DNA of 64,000 nucleotides from Methanoperedens sp049303315 (lineage in GTDB: Archaea > Halobacteriota > Methanosarcinia > Methanosarcinales > Methanoperedenaceae): NCBI GenBank assembly GCA_049303315.1, contig JBAQMZ010000032.1, forward strand, positions 13,552-77,551, given 5' to 3'. The notes under the pieces were generated by a model. The model made no database searches, was not told the origin of the DNA, and was given only the letters and a program-made list of their open reading frames with translations. Of this stretch, positions 42,099 through 54,000 are shown in pieces (position 1 is the stretch's first letter; each line of letters opens with the position of its first letter). The position numbers and the translations under genes are program-made.

Positions 42099-42298
42099 TA
42101 TAATCTGTCCTCATGGTCCCTGAGGTCGGATAGGTCTGTCTTTTGCATTGTTCCGAAAAGACTTTTTTTCTCCTTGAAAAGCATTTTTATTAAAATTTCA
42201 TTTATTTTTTCTGAAATATTCTTGATTCCGGCTTCTTTTTTCAGGGTCTGGTAAACATCTTCTCTTAATTTTATTGTAGTTCGGACATATTCTGTCAT
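42098..42298 (-). CDS. vapB: VapB-type antitoxin
   Basis: 66 residues from the ATG at 42298 (42301 also possible): MTEYVRTTIKLREDVYQTLK, a ribbon-helix-helix-like DNA-binding start, then an acidic C-terminus (LSDLRDHEDRL) that would wrap the toxin. Immediately precedes vapC. Confidence 0.8.
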   Translation of the reverse strand: MTEYVRTTIKLREDVYQTLKKEAGIKNISEKINEILIKMLFKEKKSLFGTMQKTDLSDLRDHEDRL

Positions 42299-42433
42299 CA
42301 TAAACACCTGCATATATGATATCATCTACATCAACATAAAATTTGCGGTGCAGGTTTATAATTTGAGCTAACTTTTCCTGAAGCCTTCATCCCCATAATT
42401 AATTACCCCCTCCCTCCAATCAGTACCTCAAGA

Positions 42434-44884
42434 ATGCTCCAAATCATCATCCACCCCCAGAAGTCAAAGCTCATCATCCTCCCCATAAAAGACAACGGAA
42501 ATGTGCCCTCATTCCACGGAACCCTGATACTGAAGCAAACCTCCAAAGGCGCACGCGTGGGGAAATTCAGGATAAAGCAGGGAGAAAAGGAAGAATTCAG
42601 GGCCCCGGCGGAACTTATCGAACTTCTTCGCCTCTCGGATAAGATTCTGATTGCAGAAGGGAACGAAACCTCTGAGGCTGAATTCAAGGAATTGCTGGCA
42701 GCGTATCAACTGGATTATGGTTATACGAACCCATGCCGACTTTGCCTTATTAACGGGAAATATACGGTACTGGATAGCAATTCCATCAGGTTTCATAATG
42801 AATCGATATGCGAAGACTGCGCAAAAAAAGAACTTTTAAAGGAATCAAAAACTATCCGGCTGGGAAAACACGGGCAGGAAAGGCTTATCCAGCTCTTATT
42901 AGGAACAAGAAATCTTGATAAAGTCCTTGCAATGATAAGCCCTGAAAAACTGGATTCAGGCTTAACAAGGTTCGATACGATAGAAGCCAGTAAGGTTGAG
43001 AGTTCTGTAAAAGTAAAAGACCTGCCTCTGCACGAGGAATTTAAAAAGATACTCGAATCTCAACTTGATGACCTTATGCCTGTCCAGGCGCTATCTGTAA
43101 AGGCAGGGCTACTTGAAGGAAAAAACCAGTTAATCGTTTCAGCAACAGCTACGGGGAAAACGTTTGTCGGGGAACTTGCCGGCATCCAGAACATCCTGAG
43201 TGGAAAAGGCAGGATGCTCTTTCTTGTCCCTCTTGTCGCGCTTGCAAACCAGAAGTATGAACAATTCACAAAACGTTATTCTTCTGTCGCTACCACCTCG
43301 CTGCGCGTGGGTACAAGCCGTATAAGCAGTAAGGTAAAAGGCATCCGGACCTCGCTATCTTCGGACATAATCGTGGGCACCTATGAAGGGATTGATTTTA
43401 TAATCAGGTCGGGCAATTCGGGGATGCTGGGGAGCATCGGGACGGTAGTCATTGACGAAGTGCACATGCTTGAGGACAAAGAAAGGGGTCACAGGCTGGA
43501 CGGTCTTATAGCGCGACTGAAATTTACAGCGCCCGAGGCGCAGTTCATCTACCTTTCTGCCACAGTTGGAAAACCGCAATGGCTTGCTGAAAAACTCGGG
43601 GCAAGGTTAATCGAATTTGAAGAGCGTCCTGTCCCAATAGAACGGCACCTTATCTTTGCGCCCGAATACGAGAAGAAGCGGTTGATAGAGCGGCTTGCAA
43701 GGCAGGAATATGATAAGAAATCCTCTAAAGGTTTTCGCGGGCAGACCATTGTATTCACCAATTCGCGCCGGAAATGCCACCTGCTTGCGGACGGGCTTCT
43801 CATTAAAGCAATGCCGTATCATGCAGGACTGACTTATAATGAACGAAAGAGGGTGGAAGAGCAATTCGGAAGCGGGAACCTTCCGGTTGTGGTGACCACA
43901 GCGGCGCTTGCGGCGGGCGTTGATTTCCCTGCCTCTCAGGTAATTTTTGAATCCCTTGCCATGGGTATTGAATGGCTGACCGTGCGAGAATTCCAGCAGA
44001 TGCTCGGGCGCGCGGGAAGACCCGATTACCATGACCTGGGAAAAGTGGTTCTTCTTGCAGACCCTGAGAGCAGGTTCGGGAAAGGCGATTCCGAGGATGA
44101 GGTGGCTTTTCGGCTTTTAAATGGGGAACTTTCGCATTTTGGCGTGGACTATGGTGATGATGAACTGCTTGAAGAGACCCTTTCCAATATTGTAGTCGCC
44201 CATGCGCTTTCCGATATCAGGAAAATCGGGGGATTATTGCTCTGCGAGGGAGACCTTGATTACCTCCTTGGCAAACTCCGGGAATACGGGTTCATTGAAA
44301 AAAAGGGGCAGGGTTTTTCTCCAACAAAACTTGGGAGCATCGTGGCGTCGCATTTCCTGAGCGTTGAGCAGACTTTCCTGATAAAGAATGCGCTCATGGA
44401 AGGACGGGAGCCGCTTGAAATAGTCACAGAGCTTGGAACTATAGATTCCGTATATTTCAGGTATGCTTCACAGTTATCCGATGCGCTGGGAACAGATATC
44501 CCGACCCGCGTTTTCGGCGCAGGTCTTGATATTGTTTTCTCGGCAGACGGTATGTCAAAACTCAAAGAGAACGTAAAGCGAACCATGCTTGATTTTGCGC
44601 GGGAGTTCATGGCATGCACATGCAGGGATTCACCATATTGCGGGTGTGCTGAGAAAAAATTCTCGCGCCGGGTTATTGAGTTATGCGCTGAGGGTCTCTC
44701 GCCGGAAGGGATTATCGAAGAGCTTACGAAGCAGTACGGGGTTTATGCATATGCAGGGGATGTGCTCAATTATCTTGACCAGGCTGCGAGGGCACTTGAG
44801 GCTGTGGAGTTGATTGCAGGAATTTATGGGAAAAAGGAGACGGGCGAGAAGGCGAGGGGGTTGAGGGAGGGGATGGAGGGGTAA
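42434..44884 (+). CDS. DUF5814-type superfamily 2 helicase
   Basis: 816 residues. An N-terminal DUF5814-like domain with a zinc ribbon (CRLCLINGKYTVLDS, CEDC), then a Ski2-like helicase core: SATATGKTFVGELA (I), VIDEVHMLEDKERGHRLDG (II), YLSATVG (III), TNSRRKCHLLADGL (IV) and QMLGRAGRPDY (VI). A late Cys cluster CTCRDSPYCGC is present. Archaeal proteins of this type are thought to act on RNA or DNA structure; substrate unknown. A diverged copy of its last 20 codons lies at 57500, beyond the cytochrome operon. Confidence 0.9.
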   Translation: MLQIIIHPQKSKLIILPIKDNGNVPSFHGTLILKQTSKGARVGKFRIKQGEKEEFRAPAELIELLRLSDKILIAEGNETSEAEFKELLAAYQLDYGYTNPCRLCLINGKYTVLDSNSIRFHNESICEDCAKKELLKESKTIRLGKHGQERLIQLLLGTRNLDKVLAMISPEKLDSGLTRFDTIEASKVESSVKVKDLPLHEEFKKILESQLDDLMPVQALSVKAGLLEGKNQLIVSATATGKTFVGELAGIQNILSGKGRMLFLVPLVALANQKYEQFTKRYSSVATTSLRVGTSRISSKVKGIRTSLSSDIIVGTYEGIDFIIRSGNSGMLGSIGTVVIDEVHMLEDKERGHRLDGLIARLKFTAPEAQFIYLSATVGKPQWLAEKLGARLIEFEERPVPIERHLIFAPEYEKKRLIERLARQEYDKKSSKGFRGQTIVFTNSRRKCHLLADGLLIKAMPYHAGLTYNERKRVEEQFGSGNLPVVVTTAALAAGVDFPASQVIFESLAMGIEWLTVREFQQMLGRAGRPDYHDLGKVVLLADPESRFGKGDSEDEVAFRLLNGELSHFGVDYGDDELLEETLSNIVVAHALSDIRKIGGLLLCEGDLDYLLGKLREYGFIEKKGQGFSPTKLGSIVASHFLSVEQTFLIKNALMEGREPLEIVTELGTIDSVYFRYASQLSDALGTDIPTRVFGAGLDIVFSADGMSKLKENVKRTMLDFAREFMACTCRDSPYCGCAEKKFSRRVIELCAEGLSPEGIIEELTKQYGVYAYAGDVLNYLDQAARALEAVELIAGIYGKKETGEKARGLREGMEG

Positions 44885-44967
44885 ATATACTATTATCTAT
44901 GATGATGATGATGAGTTATTGAAGGAAAGCTTTTATAGTATCATGGATAAAGCTAAATTGATAAGGA

Positions 44968-45038
44968 AATATATATCTACATTACGAACTAATTCCTTCG
45001 TAATAAAACGAACCAAACCAAAAACGGATAGGAAAAAC
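44968..45038 (+). promoter_or_regulatory. Promoter and leader of the giant cytochrome operon
   Basis: AAATATATATC at 44968-44978 is a TATA-like box, predicting a leader of about 85 bases. The leader contains CCAAAAACGGATAGGAAAA (45018-45036), resembling the CAAAAACGGG and GGATAGGAAA elements before the heptahaem cytochrome at 13206. Other bases in 44885-45085 hold only a weak 41-codon frame. Confidence 0.5.
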
Positions 45039-45085
45039 ACGAAGGGACTTCCTCAGAGAATCCCTTAAATTAAAAATGGTAGGAT

Positions 45086-48000
45086 ATGGCTGCAAAAACG
45101 CATGGAGATGGTAATCTCCATAAAACGCGGAAGAAAACGATATTTCTAGCGTTGCTCATATTCGGGGCAATAGTTTTTTCAGCAATGCCTGCTGAGGCTG
45201 CCCATGCTAACAGCGTGGTGACTTTTACAGATAAAAAGACCTACATGGGATGGTGGGTTGACCCCACTAAAAACGGCGTAGGATATACTTATGTAGGAGT
45301 TGATACAGCGCCGCTGGATGTATATGTCTATGCCATGGTTCTGGACAGTAAAGGCACTATTATAAAAGGGGAGGAAAGCCAGTTAAGCGGATATGTGGTG
45401 GATTACAAGAGATTGGCGCCAGGTGGAGCCAGCGGGCATCACATAGAGTATTATGGTCAGACCGTTTTCGGCAATATGTCGCTTACGTTCACGGACGATG
45501 GCTCTTTATCTGGCGATATTGCAGGGGATGGGGTATATGTTGCAAAGGTAACTCTTGACAAAACCAAAGGCGCAACGCTGGCTGGAGACCACATGGTGAT
45601 GAATGTGACGGTTTCCTACCCGGGCATGGCATCTGATACACAACAGATACTTATTTCAGGATTTTACTGCATGAACGGCGTGCAGAGCGGCGCAGGTCAT
45701 GCGCAGCATACTTCCCAAACAGGGACGTCTGCCAACTGCGCCGTATGCCATCACGGATATGAGCACTGGTTTGAGAATGTATCCAAAACTTTCAGGGACG
45801 ACCAGCTTGATATACATATGTTCAAAACCAATCCACCAGACCCGGATGGTACCACATCAAACGGTTTTGACGCCAACCGCTGGAACTGGTCAGACGATGG
45901 CGGGGCAGGCGGTCTCAATACTTTCGAGGCGCAGGTACCCGGGTCTAAATACTGCGCTTTCTGCCATGAAGTATCTGGCAGCGCTACCTATGATTATGGC
46001 GCAGGCGACCGCACGAACATGGCTGACAGGCCTTCATGTAATGGCGCTGCCTGTCATACCATTACGGAAATCAATAAAACCACGGTGCCTGCATGGACTC
46101 AGGCAGCAATGCCAAGTGTACCTTCCACAACAACAAGGGCGGCATATAATATAACAAAATCAGAGAAGCATGCCCATGATAGCGTGGGAGTGGACACTGT
46201 GCCGTGTGTTTCATGCCACAGGACAACACATTCGCTTGAGCTTCCAAACAGGACTTCAACAGATTACACAGACCTTTCAGGCAGGTGTCTCTCATGCCAT
46301 TCGTTGTTTAATAAGCACAATGCTAACGTTTCCTGCATAAAATGCCACGGGAATGACACCCATAATATCAGGTTTTTGCAGCAGAATCTGAGCTATGATT
46401 GGAGCACTACTAATATAGTGACCTGCGACAACTGCCATACGAATACAACTTTCTCAGGCTCGCTCGGTTTGAATGCTCCGCAGGTGCCTTATACCAACCA
46501 CAGCGGAGACGGCGATGCAGGCCAGAAGTGGGGCGACTACTGGACATCCAAGAACCAGCAGGCTGCGGTAGGAGGCTCGAATTTGATTCAGTCCTCAACC
46601 GTGGTGGTCTGGTCGCAGTCCGTGCAGTACGGCTCAACAACAGCGCTGTCAGGCGCGCAGACAGAGGACGGGACATACGATACGCTGACAGAAGGTCTAA
46701 AATCCGTAGCGCCTGTGGATTATTATACTTACGTTGATTCCAACAGCACAGCTTACGGCACAGTTACAAACTGGAGCAATATCCAGAACGCCTCTGACGG
46801 CACAGCTTTTGCCAACTTAACGGAAGTATTGAGCACCTCAGGAAGCGACACTTATTTCGGGTCAAATACAAAGAGCGCAGGAACAACCACGGATGCGGGC
46901 AATGTAGCTGCTATTGATGATACGAATGCAACCCTTTTGGTCACAGGCGACAGCGTATCTGCAGGAATATGGGGCGGTGGCGATATTGGAATCGGGAATA
47001 TTACCTCAGTGAACTTATTCACACGGCTTATGACCACTGGTAATGAGAACTATATAATAAACTATGATATTGGAGGAGTGGCAGGTCCAGCAGGAACGGC
47101 TGCTGCAGCTTCAGCAATAGCTCTCACCAACTACAGCAGAAACGTAACCACCGACCGCTCATGGAAGTGGGATGATATAATGAAACTCAATGCCACGGCG
47201 AATCTCGAAACTGTGGGTGGAGCATCCAGCATCTTGGTGGATGCCATCTGGATTCGGGTAAACTATACTTCGGCAAGGGGTCTTGCTTCAACAATGGTTT
47301 TCGCAGGAGTTCCTGTGTCGGATAATTATTATCTGGAGATGAATTACAAGACTATAAACGATACATATGACATTTACGTTCATGACGGCAAAAATTGGAC
47401 CGACAGGGGAAATTTAACTGCCACAACATTTACTGTTTTCAACATCACTTTATCAAATGCCGAGTACAATGCAGGAGCCCCAGAGGTCTTAATAAGGGAT
47501 AAAAACGCAACAGCTACTACGGGCAATATATCCATAGACTACATGCGCATCCATGGCTGGACTGCAGATACCTCGCATCAGGAAATCAACCTCAACCATA
47601 ATTTCACAGGCATCCCCAAGTATGCGGCTTCGGAGACCGCAGAATATACGCTCACCGCCAAAGGTTACGTGACGGCGGGTGAAAATTTTGACATTTATTA
47701 CTATGATTACGACTCAAGCGGCTATCAACTGTTAAAGAGCGCCGCATTCCCCACAAGCAATGGCTGGGTGAACTGGACCATTCCTTACTCAAGCATAAGC
47801 AGCAGCGGTAATGCAAGCATCCAGTTCAGGGACAGCAATAAAACAAGGAATGATAATGTAGTGAATAACTTCTATCTCGACTACGTTGCCATAAAAGCGG
47901 ACAATTACAAGTACCTCCCATGCTACTACTGCCACGCCCTGCTTGCAAACCACCTGCCCCGCGCCATCGGCGACATTGAGTGGGTGCAGAGCGGACCCGG

Positions 48001-51000
48001 AGGGAATAACCCCGATAACAGCACAGCCTTTGGAACAAGCTACTGGTGTGCCAACTGCCACTACAACGGCTCTTCTGCAGCGGGAAGCTACAGGTACAAC
48101 GGCTCTCTGTGGAGCCCAGCGCCGCCTCTTGTTAATATTAACAATGTGCAGAACAACTCCGGTTCATGGTACCAGCATGATGTGGCTTCAAATTTCACGG
48201 ACGCTAAATGCAAGGAGTGCCACGGGACTGCTGCTGCCATCAAGACCACAAAGGACTTTCCGCATGCGGTTGAAGTGGGCTCAAGCGGCGGTGCAAACTG
48301 CACAGCATGCCACAACGCTGGAGGCAGCGCGGGCACGGGAAGGCTTGTGAACTTTACAGCGATGAATGATACGAATGCTATCCACAAGAACCTGAACAGC
48401 GGCGCGACAACGAGCCTGCCTGCTGAAAACAAGAAATGCTGGGCATGCCACGGAAACGGTAGCGAGCCTGGAAGCGGTCATCCAACTAATTACAAGACGC
48501 CTTACAGTTGTACTTCCTGCCATGTCAATGGAGCAGGCCAGAACCTGAACTTCACCCCGGGCAATACTTTACTTAACGTCACCCAGCACTACTGGAATGG
48601 TTCTAACATATCGACTGCAAATGCGACTTCCTGCTATGCCTGCCACAACAGGAGTGAGATGATGGTAGGTCTCAATCTCGACCCCGACGGCGCAGCCAGC
48701 GTTTACGGCGGCGCAAACGGCGGCAGTAACAGCTCAAGCCACTACGGCAAGAAGCGCTCTGACATGGCAGGCTGGGACACAACCACATATTGTACCTACT
48801 GCCACAACACCACTACCAACAACGCCACATTCTATGTGAGCAGTTTCAACAACACGATTTTCAACCATACATCAAGGGCAACAACGCCACTGTGCACTAC
48901 ATGCCACAACACAGGCAGGATACACAACAGCACTCTTGCAAAACCCGTGAGCAACGACTCTTATTGTTCCACATGCCACGGAACAAGCGGTACTGCGGCG
49001 ACAAATAACAAAGTGAAGCACAAGACATTATATTGTACCGAATGCCATGCAAATTCCTTAACTGGAACACTGGCGGGCAAAGATATACATGCGATCAAAT
49101 ACCTCACCCAGAGCAATACATTTGCAACGTCAAATACAAGCGCTGTGAACTGCGTGACCTGCCACCAGACAACTACAGTTGATTCATCGTTGACCGGGTT
49201 CACTCCTTTCAAGATAAAAACCCCCACGCGTCACAGCGACAACGTTTCCAACGGCTCTGTATGGGACGGCTACTGGACAAATACCACCCCGCAGACAGCC
49301 TGCATATACTGCCATAACAACACGCTGCACAACGCCACGCCTCTTGGGAGAATACTCCAGTGGAACCAGAATTACAATATGTATGGTTCTATAGGTGCAA
49401 CCAATTCTTCCTGCGGGGACTGCCACTACAAAGGCGATAGCAATTATACCCAGATGAACTCATCGTTTACATCTGCAGGACTTAAAACGCCGCCTGAGAT
49501 AACCAACGGCACAAACTGGAAAGGGAATTCTTCGAATTACTATAACCACTCACTTGATACATACTACGACCAGGACTGCAAGAACTGCCACGGGTCATTG
49601 CTGAGCGCAAGCGCAAACATGAGCGAGTTCCTGCACAATGCTGCAATAGGGGTAGCAGGGGGCGCCAATTGTACAGCATGCCATAACATAGGCGGCACGG
49701 CAGGTTCAGGCAAACTTGTTAACTTCAGCGCCATAAACGACTCTAATGCCATCCATAAGAACCTGAACAGCGGCGCTACCAACTCGAGCAATGCGACAGC
49801 AGAGAACAAGAAATGCTGGGCATGTCACGGAAATGGCGGCGAGCCTTCGGGTCATCCGTCCAACTACAAGACCCCGTATAACTGTATTTCATGTCACGTC
49901 CAGGGCGCAGGGCAGAATCTGAATTTTACCCCGCAGTCTATCCTTAATGTTACCCAGCACTACTGGAACGGCACAAGTGTGATTACGGCAAATGCAACCT
50001 CGTGCTATGTGTGCCACAACAGGAGCGAAATGATGGCAGGATTGGCGCTTGACCCTGACGGCGCAGGCACAGGCGTTTACAGCGGATCCAATGGGGGTAA
50101 TAACAGCGTGAGCCACTATGGAAAGAAGAGAGGCGATATGGCAGCGATGGCTAATACAACATATTGCAGCTACTGCCACAATAACGCAACGAGCGTATTC
50201 CCGTTCATCAACGCCACCAATAACAGGACGATTGCCAACCATTCGCTGAATTATCCGGCCACGAATCCGGAATGCAAGGAGTGCCACTCATATGGGAGGC
50301 TGCACAACAGCACGATATACAGACCGGCTTTTGCCCTGCCCAATTCCACTTATTGCCTCGTATGCCACGGCTCAGGCGGCAGCGCCACTATAAAGAACCT
50401 TGAGAGGCATAACAGCACATCGGCTACAGCTCTTAATTGTACCCAGTGCCACCTGAACTCAAGCAAGAGCATTCACCCGGTGAGGTATCTCCAGCAGAAT
50501 AGCGCATGGGACATATCGAAGACAAACGCGGTTAACTGTACAACATGCCATCAGGGTTCAGGATTTAGCGGTTTCGGCACTGCGCCTATAACGCCCAAAC
50601 CCATGAACCACAGCACCAATACCTATTCAGGAGCCCTGTGGAACAGCACGCCGGGATACTGGACCAATACAAGCCAGCAGTCAAGCTGCGATTACTGCCA
50701 CGGCAAGATTGCACTGCACAATACCTCAGGACTCGGGAACATAACCAGAGTAAAGGGCAGCAACACTGTAAGGCAGGCTCTTGCTAACAGCACATGGTGC
50801 GCAAATTGCCACTATTCCGGAGCGACAGGATATGCCGGTACATCCTTCTACCCTGAGCCGCCTGAAATCACGAATGCCAGCGGCAAAGTCCTGCTCAAGG
50901 CCCGCGATAATACTAATTTCTATAACCATTCGCAGGACATGGCGACTGGTTACAATGATTCAAAATGCAAGAACTGCCATGATAACGCACTTGATGCAGG

Positions 51001-54000
51001 TGCGACCTCCCTGAACTTCAGCCATAACGTTGCGGCTGGCGGCGGAGGCGCCAACTGTACGAACTGTCACTACATTGGTGGAAGCGTGCAGAACATCAAT
51101 ATCACAGCAATAAACGATGCCAGTTCAATACACAAAGACCTGAACAAAGACACAACAGCTTCAGACAATGGATACAACGACAGCAAGAAATGCTGGGCAT
51201 GTCACGGCAATGGGCAGGAACCGAGCGGGCACCCGACAAGATACAAGACTCCATATAACTGTACGGACTGCCATGTATCCGGGAGCCAGAATTTCAATTA
51301 TACCCCTAATAACACCATACTCAACGTCACCCAGCATTACTGGAATGGCGCCAGCATAAAAACGCCTGCTGCAACTTCCTGCCACGCCTGCCATAATACC
51401 ACAGGCATGATTATTGCAGCCAACGACCCGGATGGTGCATCTTCGAATGTTTACAGCGGCGCCAATGGTGGTAATTATAGCGTGAGCCACTATGGAAAGA
51501 AGAGAAACGATATGGCAGTCCAGCAAAATACCACACCATATTGTGACAACTGCCATAACAGCTCATCAGCATTCCCGTTCATAGATAACGCCAATAAGAC
51601 AATAGCAAACCACTCACAGAATTATCCGGTGACAAACCCGGGATGCAAGGACTGCCACAGCGGGGGAAGAATCCACAATAGCACCTTATACAAGACTTCT
51701 CTTGACCCGCTGCCAAATGCCACCTACTGCACAGGCTGCCACGGGGTCGGCGGAAGTGCCAGCAAGAATAATCTTGAGCGCCATAACGGCACGGGAACGT
51801 CATGCAGCTCATGTCACTTGAATACATCACGAAATATCCATCCGGTGAACTATTTGCAGCAGGATAATACATGGGCAACCACGAAAGCCAGTGCTGTGAA
51901 CTGCACGAGCTGCCACCAGGGATCGGGTATGAGCGGCTTTGGAACAGCCCCGAGAGTGCCCGTGCTGAATCACAGCACCAATACCTATTCAGGAGCCCTC
52001 TGGAACAATACACCGGGCTACTGGACGAACACCAGCCAGCAGAGTTCCTGTAATTACTGTCACGGAACTTTTGCCCTTCACAACACCTCAGGGCTTGGCA
52101 ATATCACAAAAGTGAAGGGTACAAACACAGTAAGACAGGGCTTCACAGGCGGCTACTGGTGCGCCAACTGCCACTATTCAGGCGCGGCCAATTATTCGGG
52201 AACCCAGTTCACTCCCCAGCCGCCTGAAGTACTGAATATCAGTGGACTGGTTCCGTCGGTTGCGAACGATGGCACACAGTTCTACAACCATTCAGGCGAC
52301 CTTGCATCGAGCTATGATGATGCCAAATGCAAAACCTGCCATAATAACAATCTCGGAGGAAGCGCGACCTCGTTGAATTTCACACACAGCCTCGGCACGG
52401 GCGGCGGCGGCGCCAATTGTACAAGCTGTCACGGACTGGCCGGAACGTTGGCGGACGGAAAGAGAATAAACCATACGGCGATGAATTCCAGCATACATAA
52501 GGACCTGAATAAGGATGCCACTGCAAGCGATTCCAATTACTCCGATAGCAAGAAGTGCTGGGCATGCCACGGTGACGGCACAGAACCCGACGGTCACCCT
52601 ACAAGATACAAGACCCCATACAACTGTGTGGACTGCCATGTGCAGGGTGCAGGGCAGAATTTCAATTATACACCCAGCAACACTTTGCTCAATGTCACAC
52701 AGCACTACTGGAACGGCACGAGCATCAATACCACGGCGGCGGCGACATGCTATATCTGCCATAATAAGAGTGAAATGATGGTGGGCCTTACTCTTGACCC
52801 CGACGGCGCATCAAGCAATATTTATAGCGGAGCCAACGGAGGCAACCTGAGCGTGAGCCACTACGGCAAGAAACGCAGCGATATGGCTGTGATGGGCAAT
52901 ACCACTTATTGTAATTACTGCCACAACAACCTGTCCAGTGTATTCCCGTTCATCAATGCCATTAATAATAAGACAATAGCCAATCATTCATTGAATTATG
53001 CTGCCACCAACCCGGCGTGCTCGGACTGCCACTCATCAGGCAGATTGCACGACGGCACCCTTTATAAACCAGTATTCAGCCTGTCCAATAGTACATATTG
53101 CCTGAGCTGCCACGGCAATAACGGAACCGGAGGCACAAATTATACAGGAGCAGCTACTGGTTATAAAGAGAAACATAACAACTCGATATGCACTGAATGC
53201 CATCTGAACTCAACAAAGAGCATTCACCCGGTTCGTTATCTGAGACAGAACAGCACATGGAGCACAACAAACGGAAGCGCAGTGAACTGCACAAGCTGCC
53301 ACCAGGGTTCGGGTCTTGCAGGCTTTGGCAAAGCTCCGCTTGTGCAAACTCCGATATGGCACAGCAACAGTTCATATTCAGGAAAGAGGTGGAACGGTTC
53401 TCAGAAAGCCTTCTGGGATAATACAAGCCAGCAGTCAAGCTGCGATTACTGCCACGGTAAGATTGCCCTTCACAATGATTCGGGTCTTGGCAACAGTACG
53501 AAGATACAGAATGGAAACCAGAAGAACCAGAGTCTATCGGGCAGTTACTGGTGTTCAAACTGCCACTATGATGGCGCTGCTCCAGGCGGGAAATACAAAT
53601 ATCTGGGCAATTTATTTGATCCTAAACCTCCCGAAATACTGAATAAAACAGGTTTGGTCCCGGCAAACTCATCAGACGGCATGCCTTTCCAGAACCACAC
53701 GGATAACGTTGCCGTGAAATATGATGACGAAAGGTGCAGTAATTGCCATCTCTCGGATGCCACGACCAGCGCTGCCTTCCTGCACAAACTCAATGAATCC
53801 AAACCAGAAGCAGGCGGGAAAGATTGCCTGAGTTGCCATGCCACAACTGCCAATGATCCTAACGGTCCCCCGACAACCCGGAGGATAAACGCGACAGCCT
53901 TTGTTAACTTCAGCGTCCACAGGAACCTGAACAATAACACTCTTCCCAGTGCTGCAATGTCATTTAACAACGCCTCAGTAGCCTGCTGGGCATGTCACGG

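Noticed and set aside
44943..45068. 41-codon frame before the giant cytochrome (MDKAKLIRKY...)
   Set aside because: It overlaps the predicted TATA box and leader, lacks a ribosome-binding site, and is basic throughout without a pattern; more likely leader sequence.
45699..53970. Many long open frames antisense to or out of frame with the giant cytochrome gene
   Set aside because: They are shadows of repetitive, Thr/Asn/Gly-rich coding DNA and recur at the repeat period; none has a domain.
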